Part shown: piece after piece, positions 1-9,187 of the stretch
How positions within the stretch are numbered: the stretch's first letter is position 1
Layout: the number at the start of each line of letters is the position of its first letter
Origin: Deltaproteobacteria bacterium
GTDB lineage: Bacteria; Myxococcota_A; UBA9160; JAJDAL01
DNA length: 64,000 nucleotides
Direction of reading: 5' to 3'
NCBI GenBank assembly: GCA_029261875.1
Contig: JAJDAL010000059.1
Span: 41,189-105,188, forward strand
Translations under genes and position numbers: made by a program
The notes under the pieces: generated by a model
Databases searched by the model: none
What the model saw: only the letters and a program-made list of their open reading frames with translations
What the model was told of the DNA's origin: nothing

Positions 1-67
1 TGTCGGACGCGCGTTCTCTGGGAGGGTCGAAACGCTGCCGAGCCAAGGAGGCTCGCGCGGTCCGACA
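1..67. other. Long inverted repeat, possible structured RNA at window edge
   Basis: Bases 1-13 pair with 54-67 to give a 13-bp stem interrupted only by a bulged G at 59. An inner hairpin has GAGCC at 40-44 and GGCTC at 50-54 around the loop AAGGA; its last base competes with the outer stem. The layout (closing stem plus internal hairpin) looks like a small RNA or riboswitch-type fold, but I could not match it to a known class. It may be cut by the window edge, and the strand is unknown. It could also be a bidirectional terminator, although no T-run follows on either side. Confidence 0.35.
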
Positions 68-252
68 CGAGGGGGTCGGTGACGGTCCCCGTCGCTGTCG
101 ACGTGGCCGGCCGGTGGTCCCCTCATCCTCTCCTACACTTTCGTGATCGGTCCCGGACACTGAAGGAGAAGAGCCGTCTGGCCAGACGTATCGACCGTTT
201 GCCTCGGAGACTCAAGGAATCCCCGGAAGCCCCGCGTCGATTCTACGCTTCG

Positions 253-289
253 AAAAAGGCGGAGCCCCTCCCACCGGGAGGGCCTCCGC
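253..289 (-). terminator. Rho-independent terminator of the repeat-protein gene
   Basis: On the minus strand, GCGGAG and CCCTCCC pair with GGGAGGG and CTCCGC across a short loop, and five T residues follow. The hairpin begins 8 bases after the TAG stop of the secreted repeat-protein gene. Position, GC-rich stem and T-run are those of an intrinsic terminator. Confidence 0.85.
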
Positions 290-296
290 GTCGTAG

Positions 297-2726
297 CTAG
301 GGGGTGCTGGGGCGCGTACCGTGAACCTTCAACGTCCCCACCAACGACGTGGCACCGGGACCGGGCAGATTGGCGGAGAAGTTGATCAGCGGCGCGGCGG
401 TCACCGGAACACAGAAGGTCGACGCCAGGGTCACGGGCGTGGCGACGTCGTCCACCAGGGGGCCCGCAGGCGACCCGGTCTCGTCGAATTGCCGGGTCTG
501 AATCCGGCCGAGGCCTCCGGCATTTCCAAAGCCCTGGCCGGGACAGAAGAACCCCCGATCCTCGGCCTTGGACACCGTGGAGGTCGTGAGCGGCGTCAGG
601 TTGACGGGAAGCGTCCCGAGATTGTGTTCCGCGTCCGGCAGACAATCCTGACTCAAGCCGATGGAATTGACGCTGCGACAGGCAGAACCCTCGTTCTGCC
701 CACTCGTACAAACGCCGATCCCGGGATTGTCCGGGGATCCCGAGGCCGAACACACACTGCACGGCGAATCTTGATTCCCGGTCAGGAAGACCTGCGACGT
801 CAACGAGATGTTGAAGCTGGCCTCGCCGGTTTCGAGATTCAGGGTTCCGCTCGCAGGCTCGGCCAAGGTGTTGAAGACGCACGTCGAGGCACCCGCTGCG
901 GGGAGCGGCACCGGCGTACCGAAGTTGCACCCCACATCCGAACACTCGAAGTCTTCCGATTGATTCGAGATCGGCGTGATGTTGCAATTCGGCCCATCGC
1001 AATCGAGGCCAAACCGATTGGGAGCACCGTCCGGCGTAACCGAGGGGGCCAAGATCGCACCCCCTCCACCGATGTAGAGCAATCCGCATTCGAGATCGCG
1101 AATCTTGTTTCCATTGGTGTCCCGCATCGCACCGCACACCGAAGTCGGACTCAACAGCGGAGCAAAGTCCACGTAGGGGCCTTCGATCGGCGGGTTTTCG
1201 GGATCTTCGGGACGACCCACCTTGATGGTTCCCACGATCGACGTCGCCCCCGGCCCCGGAAGGTTGGCGGAGAAGTTGATGAGCGGCGCGGCGGTCACGG
1301 GAACACAGAAGGTCGACGCCAACACGACGTCTGCGGGAACGCCTTCGGTGAGCGGCCCACCCGCTTGACCGATCTTGGTGATCTCTCGGCAGGTATTGCG
1401 AGTGAAACATCCGGCACCGCCAAACCCCTGGCCCTCACAGAAGCGACCGTCGACCGAGGATTGCGAGACCACAGAGGTGGAAAGCGGTGACAAATTCACC
1501 GGCAGCGTTCCCAGGTCTTCATCCCTCGAGGGCGGGCACTGGCGCGTCAGCCCCTGAGAGTTGGCACTGGTGCAGGGCTCTCCTTCGTTCTCACCCGAAT
1601 CGCAAACGCCAACGCCCGGGTTCTCCGGCGTACCCGACGCCGTACAAACCGGGCACGGCTGTTCATGGATTCCGGTCAGGAACACGTGCGAGGAGAGAGG
1701 GACGTTGATGTTCGCCGCTCCGGTTTCGAGGTTGAGGGTTCCGCTCGCGTCCTCGGCGAAGGTGTTGAACACGCAGGTCGAGGCTCCGGATGCGGGGATT
1801 GGTACCGGCATTCCGAACGGACAATCCTTCTTCGTACACTCGAATTCGTCGCTGAGGGTACCTACGGGAGTAATGGTGCAGTCGGGGCCCGTACATTCGA
1901 GACCGAATCGATTCGGCAACCCATCGGGCGTACCGCTCGGCGCGAGGATCGAACCGCCGCCACCGATGTAGAGCAAACCGCACTCGAGGTTTCGCAGGAG
2001 CCTGCCGTCGCCATCGCGCGCGGAGCCGCAGCTTCCGCTCGAGTTCACCGCGGGGGCGAAATCGAAGAAGAGATCCGGCAGGGGCGGGTTCTCGGGATCC
2101 GGCGGATCGACGGGGTCCAGGTCGAAGGGACAATCGATGCTCGCCGGGTCGAGAGAGCGGCGTCCCACCAACTTCGCGCGATTTCGGGACTTTCGGTACT
2201 TGAAGATCTCGAACTGCGCACAGGTCGTCACGCTACCCATTTCGACCTGGACGCCAATCTTGCCCTTCGGACGAGCGGTCAGATCGAACGTATCGGTATC
2301 CCCCAATCCCCGCGCCCGGAAACTCGCTCGGTGATTGGCGTCGAAAATCGATTGGCTTACCTGTGTCCCTTGGCCGTTGCGCGCGAATCGATTGCGGTAC
2401 CAAGCGCGATCCGAACGATCGACGCGCCAGCCCTTTCCCCCGCGATAGCGTCCGCCCGGGATCTTGTAGGTGGCCCGATTCTCGATATCGGCCGTGTCGA
2501 AGACCGTGATCGTCACACCCTCACGGGTCGGTGCGCCGGGGTCCAGCAACACGCTCGCGGCCCGCCGCCCAATCGATTTGAAGTAGACGCTCGCGCCCAG
2601 GGTCTCGTGTTGCTTCAGATAAATCCGATTGCCATGAATCGCAACGTCCTCGGCATGGGCCGGAGGGGAGACGACAAAGCCGCTCGCGATCAACAATGAA
2701 AGCGCGACGTACCACCATTTCTGCAT
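297..2726 (-). CDS. Secreted protein with two ~298-residue repeats, function unknown
   Basis: Predicted 809-residue exported protein. The start at 2726 is chosen because AGGAGA lies just upstream and the product then begins with a classical signal peptide (MQKWWYVALSLLIAS, cleavage near AHA). After an N-terminal beta-rich region of about 200 residues come two tandem modules with the shared blocks ECGLLYIGGGG, PDG-PNRFGL, STCVFNT, SGTLNLETG, VFLTG, NLGTLPVNL and VTAAPLINFSANLPGPGATS. Each module has many cysteines, which fits disulphide-bonded extracellular folding. I know of no assigned function. No C-terminal anchor or sorting signal is visible, so it is probably secreted or loosely surface-associated. 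Confidence 0.8.
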   Translation of the reverse strand: MQKWWYVALSLLIASGFVVSPPAHAEDVAIHGNRIYLKQHETLGASVYFKSIGRRAASVLLDPGAPTREGVTITVFDTADIENRATYKIPGGRYRGGKGWRVDRSDRAWYRNRFARNGQGTQVSQSIFDANHRASFRARGLGDTDTFDLTARPKGKIGVQVEMGSVTTCAQFEIFKYRKSRNRAKLVGRRSLDPASIDCPFDLDPVDPPDPENPPLPDLFFDFAPAVNSSGSCGSARDGDGRLLRNLECGLLYIGGGGSILAPSGTPDGLPNRFGLECTGPDCTITPVGTLSDEFECTKKDCPFGMPVPIPASGASTCVFNTFAEDASGTLNLETGAANINVPLSSHVFLTGIHEQPCPVCTASGTPENPGVGVCDSGENEGEPCTSANSQGLTRQCPPSRDEDLGTLPVNLSPLSTSVVSQSSVDGRFCEGQGFGGAGCFTRNTCREITKIGQAGGPLTEGVPADVVLASTFCVPVTAAPLINFSANLPGPGATSIVGTIKVGRPEDPENPPIEGPYVDFAPLLSPTSVCGAMRDTNGNKIRDLECGLLYIGGGGAILAPSVTPDGAPNRFGLDCDGPNCNITPISNQSEDFECSDVGCNFGTPVPLPAAGASTCVFNTLAEPASGTLNLETGEASFNISLTSQVFLTGNQDSPCSVCSASGSPDNPGIGVCTSGQNEGSACRSVNSIGLSQDCLPDAEHNLGTLPVNLTPLTTSTVSKAEDRGFFCPGQGFGNAGGLGRIQTRQFDETGSPAGPLVDDVATPVTLASTFCVPVTAAPLINFSANLPGPGATSLVGTLKVHGTRPSTP
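300..2075 (-). repeat. Two tandem ~894-bp coding repeats
   Basis: The two modules of the secreted protein are repeated at DNA level with an offset of 894 bp (298 codons). For example, TTGGCGGAGAA occurs at 370 and again at 1264, each followed by a nearly identical stretch of about 50 bases. The two copies keep frame but differ in many codons, so the duplication is not recent. Confidence 0.8.
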
Positions 2727-3008
2727 TTCTACCGTCTCCTGCACAACGACTCGCTCTGTAAAACAGACCGAGCCACCGCTCAGCAATCGCACCCGATTGA
2801 AATTGTTCTCGCGGAGTACGAGAGGAAATCGCGCCGATCTTATTCGACGGATTTTTTTATGTCGATCGCAGCTTCGATCAAGCCGTGCGCACGCGAGATG
2901 CAAGTGTTGGGCTAGCGCTCGGAATCCAGTCGCGCTTCGCGCGCGAATGAGCGCTGTGTGAGGATTTCCTGAGGAATTTGGCTTCGAAAACCGGCGCGGA
3001 CGAAGATT

Positions 3009-3473
3009 TCAGTACCCGCCGGAGAGCTTTCGATGGTCCCAACTCATGATCTTGTCGGGCTTGATGAAGACCGCCGTTCGCTTCGCGGCCAATTGTTTCG
3101 CCGCGCCTTCGAGCGCATCGCCTTCGAGTCCCGGTTGGTATTTCTTCATCACCTCGCGCGCGACACCGGTGACGGCCGCCGGGTCCGCATCGAGCTCCGC
3201 GGTGCCGTTGATCGATACGCCGCGCAATTCGCCGTAGGAGTCTCCGGTTTCAACCAAAACCGCGACGCGCGGATCGCGTTCGAGGTTTCGGATCTTCTGG
3301 GATTTTTGATAGGTCTCGAAGGCGATCCGACCGTCGACCAACGCGTACCAGAGCGTCGTCAGGTGAACGGAACCGTCCCGATTCAGCGTCCCCACTTGGA
3401 GGGATTTCTGCTCCGCTACGAAAGTCTCGCGTTCGGCGTCGGTCATTCGAATCTTGTCGCGTCGGTTTGCCAT
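3009..3473 (-). CDS. PPOX-class pyridoxamine 5'-phosphate oxidase-like protein
   Basis: 154-residue protein of the split-barrel flavin-binding (PPOX) superfamily. The family pattern is clear: an N-terminal helix, the strand LQVGTLNRDGSVHLTTLWYAL, then FETYQKSQKIRNLERDPRVAVLVE and a C-terminal KIMSWDHRKLSGGY. Members with this pattern often bind F420 or FMN and reduce or oxidise small substrates; the substrate cannot be told here. It lies 60 bp downstream of the RND gene on the same strand, and the start has only a weak ribosome binding site. Confidence 0.85.
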   Translation of the reverse strand: MANRRDKIRMTDAERETFVAEQKSLQVGTLNRDGSVHLTTLWYALVDGRIAFETYQKSQKIRNLERDPRVAVLVETGDSYGELRGVSINGTAELDADPAAVTGVAREVMKKYQPGLEGDALEGAAKQLAAKRTAVFIKPDKIMSWDHRKLSGGY

Positions 3474-3533
3474 CCGGACATTTCACACCGGGCTGCGGTC
3501 TCCGGCAAGGGGTGTGGGTCAGAAATTCCCGGG

Positions 3534-6500
3534 TCAGGAGCGGAAGGCGGCCTCGAGGGTTTCCAACACCCGCGCTTCCTCACGCGAAATGGCCCCGAGC
3601 CCCATGAATCCACCCGCCGCTTCCGCAACGTCGCGCGCGCGGCCCACGATCGCTTCCCGCAAGCGCGCCCGTCCCTCGACCGAGAGTTCTTCGCAGATGG
3701 CCGCGATGAACTCCGCCCAGGCTGCGAGCATCTCGGTGTCCGGCCGCTCATCGAGCCATACGCGAAGCAATCCATGGCTCGGGCTCCCGGCCACGATGCC
3801 GCTGGCTTCGGCACCGGCCAATACCGCGCGCTGCTCGTTCTCGTCCATTCGACCGTCGGCCCAGGCCACTTCTACCAGCGGGATCAATGTCAGCGCCGCT
3901 AACGTATCCGGCCGAATCCCGAGGCCCGACAATCGATTCGAAACTTGCGACCCCGCGGCGCGATCGTCGCCCGCGCGACCCACCAGCTGCGCGCGATAGG
4001 CATCGGCCTTCTTGCGGAAGAACGCGTCATCGAGTGTGCGCCCGCGGCGCGCCAGACTTTCTTCGAATGCGGCGCGCCGCTCGCGGTGAGATTCGGCATC
4101 GAGGACCCGGCGCTTGCCCGCGGCGGCAACATGGTGAGCGAGAGACTCGCTCAAGTTCGAATACACGACCGCAGCCACACGTGGATTGCGACGCCCGAGA
4201 TGGGTGATGGATTTCTGTGTAAAACGCAGCAAACGCGTGTCTTCGACCACGTCGACGTCCGCCGTGCGCTGCGCGTGAAACAAACCGACTTCGCCGAGGA
4301 TGCTGCCGCGCCCATGGGTGGCGAACTGGCGCGTCACGCCGTCCTGTTCGATGGAGACCTGACAACGGCCACTGATCACCACGTACATCGAGTCGCCCGG
4401 TTCCCCCATGTTGAAGAGTCGCTCGCCGGCGGGGACATCCAGAAACCTTCCCGTCAGAGCGACCAGGCGCGCCTGGGCGCGCGTCAAACCGTGAAAGAGC
4501 GTGATGGTCTTCTGCGGGTTGGGTCCCAGGTCGATCGTGAGAAAGTCCCACAACGTCGCAATCCGCAAGCGCGCGCACAGAGCGGGAGTCAACGTGAAGT
4601 CCGTGAGCCACGCAAACCCCAGCGCGAAGGCCGCCATGGCACCGAGCTGACCCTGGGTCTCGATCTCACTGAACTGCAGGGTGGAGAACCCAAGACACAG
4701 GGCCGCCGTCGTATAGGTCACCGGACGGCCCACGGATTGTAGGGCCATCACGGTCGCCCGACGCTCGTCCCCGGTGCGCTTGGCGTCTTGAATGAAGCGG
4801 GCGAAGTAATGGATCGTGTCGTCGACCGCGATCCCAAGAACCATCGGGGCCACGAGACTGGTCCCGGGGCTCAGCAAGACCCCCGTAATCCCCAGCGCGC
4901 CGAAGTAGACCGCCACCGGCAGAACGTTGGGGATCAACGCAATCACTCCGATTCGGAACGAAACGAAAAGCGCCGCGAGGATGATGTAGATGATCCCGAG
5001 CGCTGCGAGGACGGAAACCGCTTGCCCTCGAATGATGTCGTCGAGCGCGCGATTGAACACCACCGACGTCCCGGTCACGGTCCCGCGCAACTGGTTGGGC
5101 AAGGTGGCCAAGCGCTTTTCGATGCGCTCGGTCAGCTCCGCGACTTCCGCGGAATCGATGGCCGTCGAGCGTACGCGAATGCTCGAAATCTGATACGTCC
5201 CATCGACGAATCGGTCGAGCTCGTCTCCGCCGGCGAAGAACAGGAGCTGGTTGGTCAGGCGCCGCGTGTCGGGAATCACGAAGGCCTCGGAGGCATTGTT
5301 GTAGAATCCGCGGTGCACCAATTTCACGTAGTCCGCGAGAGACGTGGTCCCTCCGATCTCCGGTTGCGCTTCGAGCCAACGCTGCAGGGATTCCATGGCG
5401 CGCAGATTCTCGGGCTCTTTGAAGCCGTCCGTCACATCCGTTTCCAGCACGACGAAGAACAAATTCGCGCCTTTCAGATGGGTGTTGATGGCTTCGAAGT
5501 CCACCCGCACGCGGGCGTCTTTGCGAAACTTGCTGACCTGCTGGGTTCCGATCTTCATTTCCGAAACGCCGAACAACGCCAATCCGAAAATCGCGATCGA
5601 AGCGGCGAAAACGACCCCCCGGTGGTCGAAGTCGAAGCGGCCGATTCGTTCGGCGATGCGGTCGAAGCGGATCCAGCCGCGCCCACCGGAATCCGATTCC
5701 ACCATTTTCCCGGGACGGGCAAAGATCACGAGCGCAGCCGGGGCGAAAGTGAGCGCCGCCACCACACTGCACGCGACACCGATCACGGCCAGCAGTCCGA
5801 ATTCGCGCACGGCCCCCAACGGACTCAAGCCCAGGGAAGCGAAACCCGCTGCCGTGGTCAGGCCCGTGAGCGACACCGGGAGTGAAACCCGCCCGAGGAC
5901 TTCCTTCACCAGCGCCGCACCGCGGGCGCGCGTCCCCTCGCGCAACAGCGCGTCGTACTCGGCCACGACGTGAACCGAGTACGAGAGACCGAGCGTCGTG
6001 AGCAAGGGTGGAATCAAGACGGTGACGGCGTTCAGGTCGTACCCGAGCAGCATGACCAGTCCAAAAGTCCAAACCACGCCCACGACGATCGTCAGCGCGG
6101 GAATCACGACACCCCGCACACTTCGAAACGAAATCAACAGAACCAGCGAGATCGCCGCCAATGCGTAGAGGGGCAAGGTGACGGTTTCACCGAGCAGGAT
6201 CCGGGCGGAAACCGCGCGGATGTGGGGCCCGCCGGTGATCCACGCCTCCGCGTCGCCGCGCTCGGCGGCCACGATCTCCGAAATCCGGTCGTCGATCCCC
6301 GACGATTGGTATTCGCCGTGGGACATGTCGAGGAAATAGACCACCAACGCCGTGGTTCGGGCGTCGCGCGAAACCAGCTGACCCGCATACATGGGGTTGG
6401 CCATCACGTCTCGCCGTAGACTCTCGAGTTCCGCGGACCCGCTGGGCACCTCGTCCATGAAGGGCCCGATCACCAGGTCGTCGTCCACGCCGCGAACGTT

Positions 6501-6842
6501 GACCGCGTTCGTAATCGACAAGACGTGATGAACCCCGTCAACGGCCTCGAGCGCGCGGGTCATCCGCGATACGCGCTGGAGGCTCTCCACGCTAAAGACC
6601 GATTCGCTGCGCAGCGCGACGACCAGGGTCTCGTCGGTACCGAACAGACGCCGAATCTTGTCGTAGTAAGCCCTGGATTCGTCTTCTTCGGGCAGCAGGC
6701 GCTCGGCGGACGGATCGATGTGGAGCTGAACTTCCCCGGTTCGCAGGTCGACAACCTGGGAGACCGCGGCCGCGACGCAAGCCAGTGCGATGCCCAGGGT
6801 CAGGACCGCGTTGCGGGGGATCCAGTGGATCAGGCGGTCCAC
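3534..6842 (-). CDS. RND (MMPL-type) exporter fused to cNMP-binding and TerB-like domains
   Basis: 1102-residue membrane protein. Residues about 1-790 form a duplicated RND/MMPL exporter: a TM segment at the N terminus, a large periplasmic loop, a TM bundle, then a second copy ending with the hallmark DDTIHYFARFIQDAKR region. Residues about 796-900 are a cyclic-nucleotide-binding domain (PAGERLFNMGEPGDSMYVV, GSILGEVGLF, R-TADV). Residues about 985-1102 resemble a TerB-like helical domain (LVEVAWADGRMDENE). The start is GTG at 6842, directly after the TAG of the LolA-like gene, so the two are translationally coupled. HAE3-type RND proteins beside LolA-like partners usually move lipids or hydrophobic molecules across the envelope. 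The C-terminal fusion suggests gating by a cyclic nucleotide. Confidence 0.85.
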   Translation of the reverse strand: MDRLIHWIPRNAVLTLGIALACVAAAVSQVVDLRTGEVQLHIDPSAERLLPEEDESRAYYDKIRRLFGTDETLVVALRSESVFSVESLQRVSRMTRALEAVDGVHHVLSITNAVNVRGVDDDLVIGPFMDEVPSGSAELESLRRDVMANPMYAGQLVSRDARTTALVVYFLDMSHGEYQSSGIDDRISEIVAAERGDAEAWITGGPHIRAVSARILLGETVTLPLYALAAISLVLLISFRSVRGVVIPALTIVVGVVWTFGLVMLLGYDLNAVTVLIPPLLTTLGLSYSVHVVAEYDALLREGTRARGAALVKEVLGRVSLPVSLTGLTTAAGFASLGLSPLGAVREFGLLAVIGVACSVVAALTFAPAALVIFARPGKMVESDSGGRGWIRFDRIAERIGRFDFDHRGVVFAASIAIFGLALFGVSEMKIGTQQVSKFRKDARVRVDFEAINTHLKGANLFFVVLETDVTDGFKEPENLRAMESLQRWLEAQPEIGGTTSLADYVKLVHRGFYNNASEAFVIPDTRRLTNQLLFFAGGDELDRFVDGTYQISSIRVRSTAIDSAEVAELTERIEKRLATLPNQLRGTVTGTSVVFNRALDDIIRGQAVSVLAALGIIYIILAALFVSFRIGVIALIPNVLPVAVYFGALGITGVLLSPGTSLVAPMVLGIAVDDTIHYFARFIQDAKRTGDERRATVMALQSVGRPVTYTTAALCLGFSTLQFSEIETQGQLGAMAAFALGFAWLTDFTLTPALCARLRIATLWDFLTIDLGPNPQKTITLFHGLTRAQARLVALTGRFLDVPAGERLFNMGEPGDSMYVVISGRCQVSIEQDGVTRQFATHGRGSILGEVGLFHAQRTADVDVVEDTRLLRFTQKSITHLGRRNPRVAAVVYSNLSESLAHHVAAAGKRRVLDAESHRERRAAFEESLARRGRTLDDAFFRKKADAYRAQLVGRAGDDRAAGSQVSNRLSGLGIRPDTLAALTLIPLVEVAWADGRMDENEQRAVLAGAEASGIVAGSPSHGLLRVWLDERPDTEMLAAWAEFIAAICEELSVEGRARLREAIVGRARDVAEAAGGFMGLGAISREEARVLETLEAAFRS

Positions 6843-7682
6843 CTAGCGAACCTGTGTACGCTCCAAGCTGCTCGAAGTAAACAGCCGGTTCGACACGTCG
6901 GCGCCGAGCTCGATGTCCTCGATCAAGAGGTCCGTAGCGGTCTGGTCCTTCTTGTCTTCCATCCGAAGCTTCAGCGGAATCCGGACGCCTTTTTCCTCGT
7001 GCACCGAATCGCGGTCCGCGGTCAACACCTTGCGCAATCGCGTATCACTCTCCCACATCTCACTCTTGAGGGGAATGCAGCGCTCTTTCTCCACGTAGGA
7101 GACGACGCGCTGGTAGGCAGAGCCCACATCCTCCGCGGGATAATGCGCCACGACGTCGACCGCGACGTCGTCCAGCGTGGCATCGTCCAGCTTTTCCGAA
7201 CGCCCCCCGACGGCCATGCCCTGGATACGCGTGAAGTCTTCGTAGGTGAAGTCACTTCCAAACAGCGATCCCGCCATCATGTGGGAGGTCACGCGTTTGA
7301 CCTTCCGCAGATCCGGCAGGTAGACGAACATGTCGGTTCGCGAATCCTTTTCGATCAACAGCAAACCCGCGCCCTTGAGATCCGCGGGTTCGAAAATCTT
7401 GATCAAGGCCTTCGAGTTCCCATCTTCGCCACGCTTCCACCAGAGCTTGCCCTGAATGGTGCGCGCTTGACCGAGACGGTCGGTGGGACGGAATTGAACG
7501 CGCTGGATGCTCGAATCCACCGGAAAGTTCTTCTGAACGCATTCGCGCACGGCTTCCGCGCCGGCCGCGTTGTCCCCGGGCACGGCATCCACCGCTCGGG
7601 ATTCTCCGGCAGCGAACGCCAGACCGACCCCGGCAAAAAGCGCAAATGAACTTCGAAACCACCGCCAATTCAGGCGAATCAT
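6843..7682 (-). CDS. Outer-membrane lipoprotein-sorting (LolA-like) periplasmic protein
   Basis: 279-residue exported protein with signal peptide (FRSSFALFAGVGLAFAAG). The body matches the LolA-like family that accompanies RND/MMPL exporters. The signature GSLFGSDFTYEDFTR and the strand-rich region KFWW/LIKIFEPADLKGAGLLLIEKD are visible in slightly variant form. Such proteins have a half-barrel that can carry a lipid in the periplasm. It ends where the RND gene begins, with no intergenic base, so the two products probably act together. GGGGGA upstream of the ATG serves as ribosome binding site. Confidence 0.85.
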   Translation of the reverse strand: MIRLNWRWFRSSFALFAGVGLAFAAGESRAVDAVPGDNAAGAEAVRECVQKNFPVDSSIQRVQFRPTDRLGQARTIQGKLWWKRGEDGNSKALIKIFEPADLKGAGLLLIEKDSRTDMFVYLPDLRKVKRVTSHMMAGSLFGSDFTYEDFTRIQGMAVGGRSEKLDDATLDDVAVDVVAHYPAEDVGSAYQRVVSYVEKERCIPLKSEMWESDTRLRKVLTADRDSVHEEKGVRIPLKLRMEDKKDQTATDLLIEDIELGADVSNRLFTSSSLERTQVR

Positions 7683-7711
7683 CGCAAATCCCCCGTCCCC
7701 GCCATCTCCCT

Positions 7712-7718
7712 TATCATA
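7712..7718. promoter_or_regulatory. Overlapping divergent -10 elements
   Basis: The plus strand reads TATCAT at 7712-7717, six bases before the ATG at 7724. The minus strand reads TATGAT over 7718-7713, about 30 bases before the ATG at 7682. The two -10 hexamers occupy nearly the same bases, so transcription of the EEP hydrolase (probably leaderless) and of the LolA/RND operon may be mutually exclusive. Clear -35 boxes are not seen. Confidence 0.4.
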
Positions 7719-7723
7719 GACCC

Positions 7724-9187
7724 ATGAAGCACTTCACAACCCCCTCGAGGCGGATTCTCACCGGCCTCGTCGCAATCGCTCTGCTGACCCTCGCCGGCGG
7801 GATGCTAGCGATCTCTGCGGCGGCTGCGGACCAGGCAATTCTGGGCCGCGGACTGTTGGTAAAAGACCCTGTGGTGGACGATGCCACGCGCCGCAAGCTG
7901 ATCGCGAGCGCACGCGAATCCGACAGCCCGGACGTCATCGAAGGCGACCCGACCCTCCAGGGGGGTGGCGGCGGCGCGTTGCTGTCCATCGACCTCCGGG
8001 GCGACACGCCCAGCCGCCAGAGCTTTCCCCTTCCGCAGGGACTCTCCTCCCGCGGCAAGCCCTTCTGGGAAGCCACGCGCACGGACGGATTTCGCTACCG
8101 GGATCCCAAAGGGGAGAACGGTCCCGTGCGGTCGCTCGTGGTGCGAAAGAACCGCAACGCATTCCTCTTGAAGGCGACGATCCTCGGTCGCAACGGTCCG
8201 GTCGAACTCGCTCCACCGAACCTGGGCAACGAAGCCTTTTTGACATTGCAGCTTACGGGCGGCGATCGCCTTTGCGTTCAGTTCGGGGCCGAATCCACCG
8301 CAACGCGCAACGACGCGCAAGTATGGCGCCTCGCGAAAGTCGTCGACGAAGGTTGCCCGAGCGGAGAGTCCGGCGAGTTGCTCGCCCTCGCCTACAACGT
8401 GGCGGGTCTGCCCGATATCCTTTCGGGTTCCAATCCGGCGGTGAATACGGAACTCATCAGTCCCCTGCTCAACGCCTACGATTTGGTCCTGGTGCAGGAG
8501 AGTTGGCAAACCCCGGATCCCAATCCCCTGGCTCCCCTGCGCCTCTATCACGAGATCCTCGCCGCCGATGCCCTTCACCCCTTCCAATCCGTGTCCGCGC
8601 CGATTCCCCTCGGCAACGACCCGCGGCGGCCTTCGGCGCAACTCAGCGATGGACTCAATCGCTTCAGCCGCTTTCCCTTCGAAGACGTCCTGCGCGAAGC
8701 CTGGGAAGATTGCGACAACAGCTCCGCGGATTGTCTCGCCCTCAAGGGCTTCAGCATGGCGCGCACGACCCTGGCCCCCGGAGTCAGCGTCGATGTCTAC
8801 AATCTCCACATGGAAGCCGGTGGCACCGAAAACGACGAGCAATTGCGAGAAGACGGTGTGACCCAGATGGTCGAATTCATCAACACCCATTCCGTCGGTC
8901 GGGCCATTCTATTCGGCGGAGACTTCAATCTACACACGGACGAAGAACCGGATTCGACGACCTTCAACCGCCTGCTGTCCGAAGGCGGCCTGACGGACGT
9001 TTGCGCCGCCTTGGCTTGTCCAGAGCCCGGACGCATCGACAAGATGCTCTTCCGGAGCAACGCTCAAATCACCATCACACCGCTATCGTGGAACTTCGAA
9101 ACCGACGTCTTCATTCGCGACGATTTGGAACCTTTGAGCGACCACGATCCCCTGGCGGTTCGCTTCCGTTGGACGCGTACGCCCTAG
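7724..9187 (+). CDS. Secreted endonuclease/exonuclease/phosphatase-family hydrolase
   Basis: 487-residue exported protein. The ATG at 7724 gives a good signal peptide (ILTGLVAIALLTLAGGML) and is preferred to an in-frame upstream start. Residues about 30-215 are a beta-rich accessory domain. Residues about 220-487 are an EEP catalytic domain with YNVAGL (Asn), LVQES (metal-binding Glu near 258), NLHMEAGG, GGDFN and SDHDPL, i.e. a complete active-site set. EEP enzymes outside the cell are mostly sphingomyelinases, phosphodiesterases or DNases; the sphingomyelinase-type reading is my preference but not proven. The accessory domain recurs in the phospholipase C gene at 54130-55776. The gene ends on a CTAG shared with the convergent neighbour. 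Confidence 0.85.
   Translation: MKHFTTPSRRILTGLVAIALLTLAGGMLAISAAAADQAILGRGLLVKDPVVDDATRRKLIASARESDSPDVIEGDPTLQGGGGGALLSIDLRGDTPSRQSFPLPQGLSSRGKPFWEATRTDGFRYRDPKGENGPVRSLVVRKNRNAFLLKATILGRNGPVELAPPNLGNEAFLTLQLTGGDRLCVQFGAESTATRNDAQVWRLAKVVDEGCPSGESGELLALAYNVAGLPDILSGSNPAVNTELISPLLNAYDLVLVQESWQTPDPNPLAPLRLYHEILAADALHPFQSVSAPIPLGNDPRRPSAQLSDGLNRFSRFPFEDVLREAWEDCDNSSADCLALKGFSMARTTLAPGVSVDVYNLHMEAGGTENDEQLREDGVTQMVEFINTHSVGRAILFGGDFNLHTDEEPDSTTFNRLLSEGGLTDVCAALACPEPGRIDKMLFRSNAQITITPLSWNFETDVFIRDDLEPLSDHDPLAVRFRWTRTP

Noticed and set aside
1..67. tRNA, SRP RNA, glycine, cobalamin or SAH riboswitch
   Set aside because: None of the conserved core sequences of these RNAs could be placed in the fold.
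300..2075. CRISPR-like or mobile repeats
   Set aside because: The repeat unit is 894 bp, in frame and within one coding sequence; it is a protein-domain duplication.
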